From assembly GCF_035083965.1 (NCBI RefSeq), contig NC_089735.1, positions 4,738,001 to 4,802,000 on the forward strand: a DNA stretch of 64,000 nt, written 5' to 3'. This DNA comes from Branchiostoma lanceolatum. Its lineage: Eukaryota; Chordata; Leptocardii; Amphioxiformes; Branchiostomatidae. Positions 1 to 12,375 of the stretch are shown here, piece by piece. The notes beneath the pieces were generated by a model. The model had not been told where the DNA came from. It searched no databases and saw only the letters and a list, made by a program, of their open reading frames with translations. Positions within the stretch are counted from its first letter, which is position 1. Every line of letters begins with the position of its first letter. The translations under genes were made by a program, and so were the position numbers.

Positions 1-378
1 AAGATGCATTGTTCAATACCCAGTGTTTAGCCCAGGGCTTTGCTGTACCACTAATTGCTCCAGTTGAAGATAAACAAGTGTCCGACCAAATTACCTTGCA
101 GTGAAACGATGCACTTTACAGTATCCTCCAATTCTACCGAGACCTTAGCAATGGTTTAAGATTTCTAACCCTGAAATTTACATGGTGTTCCACACAACTT
201 TCTACAGACAACAAATCTTTTTACTATCAAAATTATTTTATTTCTCAGTTGACTCTGTTTAAACAGCACTGCAAATGGCTATTTTGGTCTGTGTTTCATG
301 AATGGAGTCATTTGTCAACTTTAGCTTCAATCCTGGCAACAGCTTTCAATCCTGCTAGCAGACTTTGTCTACTTACAA

Positions 379-509
379 GTACTCTAAATGCAGAAATGTT
401 TGCGGGGGGTTAATTCTACGGTTGGGAGAAAATGGACTGTTTGCGGTAAAGAGTTCACCGCAAAAAGCGTAAACATAAATCCTCTGCAAACACTTCTGCA
501 TTTACAGTA
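379..509. mobile_element. MITE, ACTGTAAATGC-ended family
   Basis: A short inverted-repeat element. The left end reads TACTCTAAATGCAGAAATG and the right end is its approximate reverse complement, ending GCATTTACAGTA. The inner halves (gagaaaatgga, then accgcaaaaagcgtaaacat) recur in at least five other places in the window. It has no coding capacity. It lies in what is probably a CNOT6 intron. Confidence 0.65.
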
Positions 510-2113
510 ATAGAAACAGTACATATTCTGCGTTGCCAACTTTACAATGAGGAGAAAGAATGCTGAAAGATACGGCAGGGGGAAAATGTAGAGCAGTAAT
601 TAGCTGGGATCAGACACGGCCAACCTGCTGTGCTAATGCACGACCACAAGGTACTTACAGTCCCTCATTAAAGACTGCAGCACAACTTACGGGAGAGCCT
701 CTGCCATTATCCCGCCCAGAGATAATGCATGTTACAGGTAATTTTCCCTGCCACTTGCGTGGGAGTTACTGTGAAGTATACCGGTCTTTCAAACCCCGTG
801 TACGCCGTTATTCGCCTTCCACGTCATGACTTGTCTGTTGAGAAAACTCCTTGGCTACTGATTGGCTCTTTTCTTTTGATAGTGCTCAAATGCAGTGCCG
901 TTCTAACAGTTGCTGTAAATTCTGAAGGGTTTATGTGGGTTTTCTTTTTGCAGTTTTCACAGTGTGCTCTCCAACGTGAATTCACGACACTGACACTGTG
1001 CATTTCCAGTTTACCGTGAACTGACTCTACGGGCCAATTATTCAATTTTTTTCCGAATTCTACGATCCATATCCCCGTAGGAAGGCCTAGTGGAGGCTAC
1101 CTGAATTCCTCACACCGCCACTATGCATTTCCAATGTATTATCACTCTATTTCAGAATTGTTTCAAAGGCAACGAAAACCTTCACCACGAAAACCTTCTT
1201 TCCCTGTCTACCACGAAATTAAGTCAACGCGAAAATTTTGGCTGTGAATTTGTTATTTATTTAAGTATCTAGAAGGAGCCTTATACAAGTAGCTTCTGAG
1301 TCAGAACAGACACGATTTGTAGCAGAGTTGTCATGTTCATCTTTGACGGGCCCCTCTAACTAAGATACATACATTCCACCTTCTTTGCCAATAACATTTT
1401 TGGCACCGGTTTAAGTAGTTTGGCATTTAGAAAAAGCTACATGATGCCTAAGGCACAACTTGCTGTGATGTGTATGCCTACTGAAGGTTCCAAGAAATCC
1501 AGCTTGGCAAGAGAGGCTCACAGAAGTCATACCTAGGTCTGAATTTGCAGTTTTATGTCATCTAGGTTAAGCGTTCGCGTTCCCTTTCAACACTGTATTT
1601 CCATTATGTATATTTCTATTTAAGGCTTAAGTGTAAGCACTTCTAATCCCCACAAGATTGGAAACAACAGATTATTAACTGGATCATAGATAGTGAGTGA
1701 GTGTGTTTCCCATTTCATAGCACTATTGTAATGCCTGTAAGTGTAAAATAAAAAGATTGAAAAAAAATAGAGTTCAATCACCGCATACCAGAAATGTACC
1801 TGCAGTTCCAAAGAAAGCTGCTAGAGGGCCCAAACTTACGTCACTTTTTACCGAGCACCAGAGCTATCTATAACCCAAAAATCGTGATCATGGCTTGTCC
1901 AGAATACAGACATCAAAACCGGAAGTCCTGCTATAGTACCATGGAGTGCCGCTAGGGGGCCCATATAATCATTTCTTCATCTTGCTAACAACATACCAAA
2001 TATAATAAAGATCCATCCACAACTTCTCGAGGTATGCTGTCCACAGACAGATTGGCTAACACACAGACACACGCACTCAAAAAACAAAACATTCTTGTTG
2101 AAGGTAAAACTAC
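510..2113. other. Non-coding, probable CNOT6 intron
   Basis: No conserved exon is recognisable. Around 890-1240 there are further diverged pieces of the ACTGTAAATGC family (for example gcatttccagtttaccgtgaa near 1001). The rest is AT-rich unique-looking sequence. The next CNOT6 coding exon, encoding the rest of the leucine-rich repeats, is not seen here and is presumably left of position 1. Confidence 0.5.
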
Positions 2114-3094
2114 CTGAGGTTGATAAGGTCTCCCAGTTCTGCCGGTAGACTCCTCAGTTTGTTGCAGGACAGGTCCATACATCGCAGCATGGTGAGCTTG
2201 GCGACGTCAGGGGGCAGCCTGGTCAGATGGTTATCGTTCAGGTACAGGGAAGTCAGGTGGTTCATCTTCCACAGCTGAGGGCTGAGGTTTCGTATCGTAC
2301 CTGGGCAAAATGTAGAGGTTTGCATTCAGGAAACACAGGAAACATGGGATGAAGTCTTCTGCGCAAGATAAGTCACTCAAGCAATTACAATTTTATCCAG
2401 TTGCTTGAGTAACGGTTACCTTATGTATCTTATTACCTGGATGTCTTACCTTCATCGTCAATAAAGTCTTTCATAATCAGAGACACCATATGGCTCATCA
2501 TTCACAATCTATGGCTAAGAATTTGTACCGATTGGATTGTATGAAACAGCCCCAACAGAGGGATGGTTAATACATAAGAGGCTATCAACATAGAGAGGGG
2601 GCATTACTGACTGCCAGCCACCTTAGACCTATTGGCGTCATACGTTCAGGTCATGTGACATAGGCTTCGGGGTCATTTCAACTTGACAAGGATCAGAGAA
2701 CTGATCAAAAGCTTGTTGTGTATACGAGCTTAACCATTGTCATAAATAGCTTATAAAATCTTTACGATGTCAATTTGATTGTATTTTTCACTGAGCTCCT
2801 CAGTCCCTTAAATGCTATCTTCCTTGCAAAATCCTTCCTAAAAGAAAACACACAGATTTCACAGTCCTGACACGACCCTTCACCTTTCACACTGCACAAC
2901 CCACGACCCTTCACCTTTCACACTGCACGACCCTTCACCTTTCACACTGCACAACCCTCACCTGTGATCTCCAGTTCGGGCCAGTGTGATTTCTTCCCAG
3001 ACGCCACGTCCTCTGCAGACATAATCTTGTGTGATCGCCGGCCATTTCTGGTGTTCGAGTTGTCATATTTATCTTTAGGCATGCTTAACACCAT
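2114..3094 (-). CDS. CNOT6L: CCR4-NOT complex subunit 6 (CNOT6/CNOT6L), 5' part
   Basis: Catalytic Ccr4-type deadenylase subunit of the cytoplasmic CCR4-NOT complex, which removes mRNA poly(A) tails. Only the N-terminus is present. Coding exon 1 is 3094-2962; coding exon 2 is 2300-2114. Both junctions are canonical (ACAG/gtgagg, gcccag/GTACG, CTCAG/gtagtt) and the phases match. The protein reads MPKDKYDNSNTRNGRRSHKI, then MSAEDVASGKKSHW as in vertebrate CNOT6/6L, then leucine-rich repeats (LTSLYLNDNHLTRLP, LRSLPAELGDLINLR) that dock on CNOT1 in the family. Two in-frame starts exist: 3094 (MVLSMPKDKY) and 3082 (MPKDKY). The second matches the vertebrate start. The exon begins just after an acceptor (tgtttcag, exon from 3099), so the 5' UTR is mostly in an upstream exon. 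The catalytic domain lies outside the window. CNOT6 versus CNOT6L cannot be separated for a pre-duplication chordate; the symbol reflects synteny with MRPL1. Confidence 0.9.
2871..2961. repeat. Tandem repeat abutting the CNOT6 exon 1 donor
   Basis: About three and a half copies of a 24-31 bp unit built on cacgacccttcacctttcac plus actgcac. The array runs straight into the splice donor of CNOT6 coding exon 1 (exon ends at 2962). Read on the minus strand, each unit contains AAAGGTGAAGGG, which resembles a splice donor. Confidence 0.8.
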
Positions 3095-4008
3095 TTAATC
3101 TGAAACACAGAGAAGAAAGTACTGTTACACATTAATATAGTTATATTATATTATTGTGAATGGATCATTCATTCAGTTTATATTAAGTTATCCTTTTGTA
3201 TCCTTATCTGGTATAAATTTGTAAGCGCTCAAGTGGAAACCAGTTACTTAGCTAACTAAAGGGACCACCCTAAAAATTCATAAATAAATAATTAGTATAT
3301 ACTGCATTCTGTTTTGCCATTTCTAGCAGTCATTCAAGCAACAAACTTTTAAACCAAATCAGATTTCGTGTACGTCGTACACACAATATATTTTCATTTT
3401 CATATTGTACTCATGGGTGGTTGCAGACAATCATTAACAGTAAACTAAAAATATTGCAGGTTGGCAAGAAACCACCTTTCAGCACCTTTTTGTTTTCACA
3501 AAGTGCGTGACCTTTAGGCTTGGCTAATTTCCAGGTGTCTGAAGGCCATGGCTATGTGGTTCCAAAAGCGCCCCACAGATGGCAAGACTTCCCCACATAA
3601 TTGACATGGGTGACACACTGGTGTATATGTCATGTCCAACTAGCATAGCCCTGTTACACGTATTTTGTAGATGCTGTTAGTATCTCTAACATTGGTTAGA
3701 CATCTGCCCGATGCAATGTAACCCAGACTAAATATGTATCACTTGAAAGCCAACATTCATTTGCAAGTATAGGCTGTTTCTCTTGACTCTGTTACATATA
3801 TATATATTTCATCCTTAAGTTCAAGGGTACTATCTTTGGCTTTGGAAAGGGACAGATGTTTATACTAGATAAAAGCATACTGTATACTATAAATAAATCA
3901 ACTTTCAAGGTGGTTTTATTTCACTGTAGGAGGGAAAGGGAGGTTTACAGTGTTTTGAATCTACGGTTGAAATAAATCTGTCGTACAGTTGTAGTTTGTT
4001 GAAAACTA

Positions 4009-4470
4009 GGGGTGGGTACCGGTACCGTGTAACGGTACAAAACCGGTATTTCTTAATGGACCGGTCCAAAACAGACAGTCCGTAAAAGATCAGTGGACCG
4101 GCCTATGGACCGATTAGAAAATTCATAGTACCAGGCTACCAGCAGGCGGCCACATAACTGGTCTAAGAAAATACAAAACAGCAGATTTAACGAGTCGTTT
4201 TCGAAGACATTAGCTGTGAATCATATCTAGAAACACTTAAACTTTAAAGGATGAGTAAACAGATGGCAAGGAGAGTATAGTTATAATTTTGAGACAAAGT
4301 GCAAACCTAAGAAATTATATCGTTCCAGACATGACGTTTGGAGACTTTTACGTGTCTCGCTCTCCAAAATATGATGTACTGCGATAATCAGGTACAGGTC
4401 CGGACCTGGACCTGACCCTCTGGACCTGGGCCTGGACCGGACCTGAATTTTATGTAACGGTACCCACCCC
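4009..4470. mobile_element. MITE with GGGGTGGGTACC ends
   Basis: The left end GGGGTGGGTACCGGTACC and the right end GGTACCCACCCC are inverted repeats about 460 bp apart. The interior has further internal symmetry around ggaccggtcc and ggtccggacctgg. A diverged relative lies at about 24079-24492 and shares both the GGGGTGGGTAC left end and interior sequence such as aaaggatgagt. No coding capacity. Confidence 0.7.
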
Positions 4471-4818
4471 AATTGAAAACACATGTTCATGTCCTCATTA
4501 ATTCACGGTAGAGAGGTCACAGCGAAAATAAAATCTCCACAAAGTTTCAAGATTTCCAGTAACATTATATTACAATTATTAACATTATGGTAGTTCAAAA
4601 CGCGGATCTTATAGTTATAGGCAATATACTGCCTCTTATCTGAACAACATGATATGATATGATATGACTTTCTTCACACTCAGACAGAATGCATGCAAGT
4701 ATTTTTTAAAAATTGCTGTTACAAGACAAACTTATGGTTCACAGAATGTTGAACTTTTAAATGTGAAAACTGTCATCTTATGCAGTTGGTGATCTATTTT
4801 ATGTGACCCCTGCCCAAG

Positions 4819-5029
4819 TACTGTAAATTTATTTAGTTTGGGAGTGATTTTATTTCGTGGTAGCAGGGGAAAATGATGTTTTCGCCAGGTTTGAATTTGC
4901 AGTTGAAGCAATTTTGTAGTACATTATCTATACAAGTGAGACATATTCTTGGTGCAATGAATTCAGTGGAGAGGTCACTGCGAAAAGCGTGAAACTAAAA
5001 CCACCTTAAAAGTTTCCCGATTTACAGTA
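4819..5029. mobile_element. MITE, ACTGTAAATGC-ended family
   Basis: Begins TACTGTAAATTTATTTAG and ends GATTTACAGTA. The interior has the family hallmarks: ttatttcgtggtagcagg, then ggtcactgcgaaaagcgtg. About 210 bp, non-coding. Confidence 0.65.
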
Positions 5030-7038
5030 ATACCTCTATATCATTGGTAATGTATTCATCAATAAATAATGTCAGAGACATCAATAAATCATCTCTAGAA
5101 CCATTAACGTGTCATTTCACAGAGGTTTCGGGATGGACAAGTCATCTTCTCATAAAATAATTAGCCAGGAAAGGCATGGGGAAAAACGATGCATGACTAT
5201 GCACTATGTGTGTACAACTCTACATTATATTATAGTTTTATACATTATCTTGCACAGAAACAACATACAGCATACCCAAATGCTAACATTTGCATGGATA
5301 TTACCTTTCTTAGGAGCCATTATAAAGATAAGCAGTCCTGATGTGATCATTACTATCAACTACAATGCCTCTGGGATAACACATGAATGTTACAGATAAT
5401 AACATCCATGCACTCCATATCAGTATTACCTACCCATGGCCATGCCAATATAATTTTTAAGAGCTTCTATTTCCCCCAAGTTTTACTGATCCAATGCACT
5501 GTGCTGCACTATCTCCATTACTATTTTTTTCAAGTAGAATGCAAAGACCCTTCTGTGTAAAACTGCATGAGATAGACAAATCTTTCTTGGTACTGCTGTA
5601 AATGCGGTGGGTTTCTTTTACAGTAGGAAGGAAAAGGAGGTTTTTGCAGTGTTTGAAAGCTTGCAGTTGAAACAAATGTATAGTACAGTTAATGGTCATT
5701 CACCCAGCTTATCTAGAATATTACTCAGTAATTACAAAACATAAATCATCGGTGTTATGTTTTCGCATTATAAAGTCAAAACTGTGAAAATAAAACAACA
5801 GCAAACATTTCATGATTTAGACAACTTTTCTACATTTCCGCCACAGGTGAACAAAATGTGATCAGATTTTAAAACAAACTATTCGTCCACTGTTTGACAT
5901 TCTCTGTGCCGAGGTATCTTTTCATAATTTCAGTACCAAATGTGTGTGGTTAGGTGCCAAGGTAAAGGTTGAAATAAATTAGAAACACAATTTTCGTTTA
6001 GTTCTACACAAAACCCAGGTGTTGATTCTTCTTTGAGTTCTTTATCTCAAAGACATTTCTCGATAATCTGCCTTGATTGCCAATACCATGAAAGCCTCTT
6101 TGTTTACCAGTGGGGTCAGCTACCTTGAAAGCTACCCTACGGAGATTGGGGTCACTGCTCTAGGACATAGCAGGAAACATCAAGAGCATGCAACCAAGTA
6201 TCATCACTTCTTACCCAAAATTGGTTCCCTGTTTTCAAGTCAGCCTTTTCCCAGACCTTCCATTTCACATGCAAGGTCCTAGTTTCCATTAATCATACAG
6301 TTTCCTTCCCACTTGCCAAGTCACTCAGTCATTTTGCTCCCGCAAAAGTAAAGCAGCTCGACTGGCTCAACAGAACCTGGTAAACAGGCTATTGTTATGC
6401 AAAACCACCAGTGTTTACATAGCACAAGAGGTAACCCAACACAAACGCTGCCTGACTTAGAGGGTGTTTTCTAGCAAAGGAAACAGAATTGTTACCTTAA
6501 GAACAGTATCCTCTTGTACTGTTATGGTTCTGAGTACCCATGGTATTTCTTAGGCAAAAGACTTCTTGTGACAACTTTCATGCAGGTGTATCTTTTATAA
6601 GCGTCCAAGCAGATGTAAAAAAAAGCAAAATTGTAACATTTCTCAAGTTCCCTGTTTCACCTTTCTATATCTGCTATGAGATCATTCCTTCTGTAATACC
6701 TACTACTAGTTAGCCAACATGACAGATTGTCACAAGGTGCCTTTTAAACCTTATGTTTGGGCTCTTAACAGGAGGAATGCTCAATCTACATTCTAAACAG
6801 GCACCCCTCCATTTTTACACTGATAAGTGTACCTTGGAGCATATGTGCCTACATTACAGATTTACACAGACAGATGTTTTCTGAATGAAACAGAACCAGT
6901 AGAGCTGCACACTGTAAAGGCCAACTGTGAGGATCATCTGCAGGCCTGCAAGTCATTACCATTCATATTTTTCCTCTCCACACCATACCATGTAATAAGA
7001 TCAGACATGATTGATAATAGCTAATAAAAAATCCAGCA

Positions 7039-7062
7039 CCCCCCCTCCCCCACCCACCCCCC
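7039..7062. repeat. C-rich tract (G-quadruplex potential on minus strand)
   Basis: A 24-base run of C blocks of 7, 5, 3 and 6 separated by single T or A bases. The complementary strand therefore has four G runs of at least three, the minimal requirement for an intramolecular G-quadruplex. Confidence 0.6.
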
Positions 7063-7464
7063 ATACTATACTGTGAAGCAATCTTTGTGATGGCATTTCC
7101 AAAGGGAGGACACCCTCTTACATGTCAGCTTTTAATAGTCTTCTTCATACATTTTTATGTTCCCTCTGACATATCTTTTTTCCTATCTACCTCATCTTCT
7201 GACATATGTAGCTATCAGCTTGGATTTAAGTTCCCCTGTAACCACATCAGTACAACTCCATATGTAAGATATTTCGAAGTACCCTACAACTCACATACAA
7301 CATAGACATTTCAGATTTCAGGTTACAAGCTCTGGATGAAAATAAATATCTATGACAGTACAGCGTAGATGCATTTATCCCTCTGTACCATGAAGCCACC
7401 TGTAATATAGGCAAATGTTGTTACCCCTCCCCATCTGCATTAACACACATCCACACAGATGGTC

Positions 7465-8186
7465 TAGAGTCAATTCCATGTCACCGAGAGGGTTTTCAGG
7501 TAATATTGCTAGTGAGTTCAAACAATTTTAGATAAAAGACTATTCCAGTCAAAATAGTTCTAAATTGTTCAAACAATCAAGAATGAAAGTTTTAACATGT
7601 TTGAACTTATTCATATATGTTGGAACTATTTGGAAAGTAATTGCACAAATATCTCTTTATTTAGAACAATTTTCAAACATCTTTGTGATTGTTTCACTGT
7701 TTGAACATGTTGGAACAATTTGCATCATTTTTCAAATGGTAGATTTGGGTTATTGCCCCCATAAAAGTAGGTGCTAATCATACTCTATTGTCTGCCTCTG
7801 TATATTTTTAGATTTCACGTCTGGGCTTTTGTCTTGACGTGTCTATGCATGGCACCCAGGCCTAATCCCCTGTACTTTGAAGGGATGTGTGAATTGCCCT
7901 GTTCCCATCCCACTGACCCAGTTATATCATATTGTTATGATGTTGGAACATGTAGGAACAAATGATCAACCTATTATCCAACAGTTTCGAAAATGATACA
8001 AATAACATGTGCAATGTTAGAAATTTGTCTAACATGTTGGAACACAGCAGAACTATTTAGAACATCACATGAATGTTGGAAATTGTTCTGAACAGTCACT
8101 TATCTCCCTTAGATTGTTACAAAAGTTTTGCAAATGTTAGAACAAAAGGCAACAAACACCCTCTCGGTAATGTGGAATCGACTCTA
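7465..8186. mobile_element. TA-flanked inverted-repeat element with internal degenerate repeats
   Basis: Terminal inverted repeats of about 34 bp: the left end is GAGTCAATTCCATGTCACCG and onward to gagagggtttt, and the right end is aacaccctctcggtaatgtg and onward to gaatcgactc. Each end is flanked by TA (7465-7466 and 8185-8186), as expected for Tc1/mariner-type insertion. The interior is full of degenerate units such as catgttggaac, tttagaacaatt and tgtttgaacatg. No transposase is visible, so it is non-autonomous. Confidence 0.7.
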
Positions 8187-8605
8187 TTCCGTATTTCCAT
8201 CAAAAAGCTGGCACAGAATTCCAGTTGGAAAAGGCCTGATGTTGTGCAGTTGTTCTGACAGGTTTTGTGCTGGGAGGGAGCGTGCACTGCATGTCTGCCA
8301 CTTCATTTAACTTGGCCCCGGATTAATAAATATTCCGATCTACGTGTGGGCTTAGGAGAAAATCTGATAATGCACACACGCTAATGGTACCAGGGAGACA
8401 GCTTTCCTTCACAGTTGAAATCTTTGGCCAAGCTCCAGGGAAACAGGTTTGAGGTTTTCTTGCTAAAACAGCAACACAATTTTATATCAATATCTCCTGA
8501 GTTTGACTACATTCTATTTTCTACGATAATCTAGCTGAAGTAGTAGAAATTTCTATTGCTACGATTACAGATAAAGGTTGCAGCGTTCAATATGGTTATC
8601 ACAGT

Positions 8606-10616
8606 ATAGACCCCTTTCCAAATACCGCGGCCATTTTGAATCCAGGGCGAGCGCACGTGGTTCGAGCGCGGGAAAAGTAAACACCCGGTAAACCCAATGC
8701 AGCGGTACGGCGTCCCCAATAGAAACCAGCGTTGAGTCATCTTCGGCGGCGAGATGTTCTCCTCCTTGGTGAAATCCATCGATATATTTGCATGGCACAA
8801 GTAGATTATATTGTTGTGGACACTTGGACTCGATATCGGCCGGTAAAATTGTGAATTTCTGCTACTTTTCCACAGTTCCTGCCGGGATGTTGAACGCGCG
8901 CTACAGTGATAGAATGCTAATATGTTTACACCGCGTGCTTGTAGTTTCCCTAATAATGTTAGCTTAAGTCGAGAAAAATCCCACAAAACGTACACTTTTC
9001 GGGCTGGGATCCTTGTAGCTACGTTTAGGTATGACTCTTGAGCCTTTTTGTTGTCGTGACAATGCCAACATTATCTTGAAATTACGTTAGTTTGAGGGAC
9101 GGTCGTGTTTTCTGTGCAGCGTTACATCGACTTTGCTCAGCAATATCTGACATTTCCGCTGAATGCAATCCCACAAAAAAGACATTAAAATATTGGCTAG
9201 AGTTCAATGTCCTTTTGGGTACAAATTTGACAGCATTCCGGTGGCTTTTAGACGTTCTTTTCGGATTCCAAGAATTTAGTCTTGAGGACTCCAAGTACGT
9301 GAGTGAAGGTGTGTTTTCCACTGTATCTGACGTTTCTTTAAATCATTTTGCGCGGCAATATTTCAGATTTCTGTTGGCCGGATGGAACCAAAAAAACTTT
9401 AAATAATATTGACTTGAGGACTGAAGGACCTCAGGCCGATATTTTTCCTTTTTTTGTGGGGTTTCATCCTGTGGAAATCTAATATATTTCCGCGAAAAGT
9501 GATGTAATGAAACGCTACAAAGAAAACATGCCCCCTGCTTCACTCACGAACTTCATCAAACTAATCTTGGCACTAAAATGTCGTCAAAGTCAAAGGAGCC
9601 ACCGAAGTTCCGTCAAATTTCTACATTTTCACGTTTCTGTAATATCATCCGACGGAAATTAAGATATTACGGCGCAAAGTGAAAACACTCCATCTTCACT
9701 CACGTACTTTAGGTTTTGATATTTCAGAGAACTCGTCAAAAGAAGCCGCTGAAATTCTGCTAAATTCCTAACAAGAGTTAGACCCTACCAGTCTCCACGG
9801 GTTGCTGGGAAAATAGTAGCAATTGGCCAAATAGAGTCAAATGTATGAAGGAGGTCGGCTATGGAGATGGGGTCCAATATTGCAACCCTCCATGGCCAAA
9901 GTCCCCCGGCAAATGTTCTCCCCATAGCCGGCGCGGTTAGTCTGGAAGAGACTAAACAAAAATGACCTTAAGCTCAAGCCTACATTTTCACGTCTTCTTT
10001 TGTGGGATTGCATTCAGCGGAAATGTCAAACATCGCCATGCGGAGCGATGTAACAAGAAAGAAAGGAAAAGCTACACAGAAAAGAAAGAAAGGCTAGACA
10101 GAACACAAGACCCCCTCTCAACGCGCCTTTTCCCAGGCGAAGTTGGCATCGACCAAAATTACGGTCACAACCGGTAAAATTCTGTATATTTCTATCTAAG
10201 TAGCTATAAGGATCCCAGCCCGAAAAGTGTATGTTTTGTGGGATTTTTCTCGACTCAAGCTAACATTATTAGGGAAACTACAAGCACACGGTGTAAACAT
10301 ATTAGCACTCTATCACTGTAGCGCGCGTTCAACATCCCGGCAGGAACTGTGGAAAAGTAGCAGAAATTCACAATTCTACCGGCCGATATCGAGTCCAAGT
10401 GTCCACAACAATATCATCTACTTGTGCCATGCAAATATATCGATGGATTTCACCAAGGAGGAGAACATCTTGCCGCCGAAGATGACTCAACGCTGGTTTC
10501 TATTGGGGACGCCGTACCGCTGCATTGGGTTTACCGGGTGTTTACTTTTCCCGCGCTCGAACCACGTGCGCTCACCCTGGATTCAAAATGGCCGCGGTAT
10601 TTGGAAAGGGGTCTAT
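8606..10616. mobile_element. 2 kb foldback transposon with ~415-bp inverted arms
   Basis: The left arm (about 8608-9022) and right arm (about 10199-10614) are near-perfect reverse complements. The outer ends are AGACCCCTTTCCAAATACCG and the complement, each next to an AT dinucleotide (8606-8607 and 10615-10616). Further inside, 9121-9185 and 10001-10050 are also inverted copies, sharing ttccgctgaatgcaatccca. The central 9200-9800 contains several diverged repeats of the same kind. The open frames in the arms mirror each other and resemble no protein, so they are not called genes. The AT flanks recall the ISL2EU superfamily, but no transposase supports that. Very low divergence between the arms suggests recent activity or gene conversion. 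Confidence 0.85.
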
Positions 10617-10839
10617 TTGGGCTGATTGGTACTGCATAGAATAAACATGTATTTGTCAACTTCAGAGTGAAATTTCAACTCCCAAAATTCCTAAAACAGA
10701 AGCAGTGGATTGCTCATTCCTTGACAAAGACTGGAGCTGATCAAGCAAGTCCAATTTTTTGTGTTCAACCTTGATTCAGAATCGCAATAAGTGTACTAAT
10801 GTATGTTCAGTGTGGTGGCTCATTCATAATATCTGTATC

Positions 10840-11221
10840 TGTATCTATATAGCCGGTATAACCGCCATCAGGCGTAACACACCAGCTTCGCAGGCACGCG
10901 GCGCGGCAGCAGCTGGTCATATTACACCGAACGGTCTGTTACACCTAGTCTTTGCATATCTGACTGCAACCGTTCTTTAAAGCTACTTAGTGATGAAGCT
11001 CCTACAGTACTTGATGACAACGAGTTCCATTCTACTATGGTTCTCGGGAAATACGAATTTTTGAACACGTCAATCCTTGGCTGATAACTCTGGTACTTAA
11101 AAGCATGACTATTTCTGGTCCTCTTCTGAGCTGGCATTAGATACTTATCAGTCGGTACGTCTAACACGTGTAACAAAAGCTTATGATTATGCAGAGCAAT
11201 AAATTCAATAATGCACATGTT
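10840..11221 (-). mobile_element. Non-LTR retrotransposon 3' fragment (end of reverse transcriptase ORF)
   Basis: The minus-strand frame 11218-10922 ends in a pattern typical of the C-terminus of CR1/L2/Jockey-like reverse transcriptases: RTRNSHAFKYQ, then KNSYFPRTIVEWNSL, then SSFKERL. After the stop, the element runs through a GC-richer 3' UTR and ends in short gatacagatacagat repeats near 10833-10855. That is how 5'-truncated LINE copies usually end. The catalytic YADD core is not present. It lies in the long CNOT6 intron in the same orientation. Confidence 0.75.
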
Positions 11222-12190
11222 GACCTAGATGCTAACTTATCCTACGATGACAAACAGTTCCACACTATGCACATATTCAGTCCCACCAATCATGTATCTC
11301 CCACTAATGGATTTCTGTATAATTGGAACAAATGCTGATGATTTAGGCAGCAGACCTCTTGACAGATGTGATGCAGGGATGTCCCTGCAACTAGATTGCC
11401 TGTATTCACCTAGCGATTCATTGTGTGCAACAAAAGACAGTTATTGCTATTACATCGTCATAAGAGTCTTTGAAATGTCCTTGGCTGTTAAAAACTACCA
11501 AAGGCAAATGCAAGCCTTGTGTAACATTTACATAAGTTACATAAGTAACTGTTGTATGTCATATTTCTCAGTAATACATTTCCCTCAACACAGTTCTGTG
11601 TACAACCCACTACTTAATGCATGACACTTTGACAGCAAAGGAAAGGACATTTTGACATTGATATTGACTAATGTAGACTCATTTTACTTTGAGGGCAAAT
11701 TCTCTCTTCTACTGGATGTCATATTACATGAACATGTATGTGTGTTAAGATGTTCATGTAAAAGGGTGGTTATACTGGCTATAAAGATACGGATACAGAT
11801 GTTTTGCCCATCGACTAGCTATCATTCATATACAATTCATAATACAACCTGAGCTTGCATTCTTAAAAGCTTACCAGAGTAAGAGTTTTTTTTTGTTTTT
11901 CTTCTGCAATCTCAAACATTTTTCTGTAGGTGAGCATTTCCAACCCTGGCCATGTCTATAAAATATACACGTAAACTGCTTCTGCAATTTCCAATCCTTC
12001 ATCCATTAATCCTTCCATTAACATTGAAAATACCGTTGACAACATTGCTCTCCTTACAATTCAACCTGAATCCTCTGGTGTTTTCTCTGTTAACTGTTGG
12101 TATTGCCTCACCTGTATTAGCTTACCATCATACCAAGAAAGACACAGATTTGGCACAGAAACTGTTGCAACTGATATCACTGTCCTTCAT

Positions 12191-12375
12191 AGTCTGGCAG
12201 TCTTTTAATTTTTATGTGTAACTGTATTCCGCAATTTTCGACTCATCATAAACTACTGGCATTCTTCTACTGCTGACAAATTAGAAGTTGTTACATAATG
12301 AAAGAACAGCAGCAGTTTATCATGAGTCACAAATGGCAGAATATAATAGTTACAAAAATTAAGGACTGCCAGATT
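12191..12375. mobile_element. Palindromic MITE
   Basis: Left arm 12191-12260 (agtctggcagtcttttaatt and onward to cgactcatcataaacta) and right arm 12309-12375 (cagtttatcatgagtc and onward to aattaaggactgccagatt) are imperfect reverse complements about 65 bp long with a loop of about 50 bp. No coding capacity. Confidence 0.65.

Noticed and set aside
8531-8995. Open reading frame of about 154 codons (and its mirror at 10227-10625)
   Set aside because: It lies in the inverted arms of the foldback element, occurs as mirrored copies, and resembles no protein family; it is an incidental frame.
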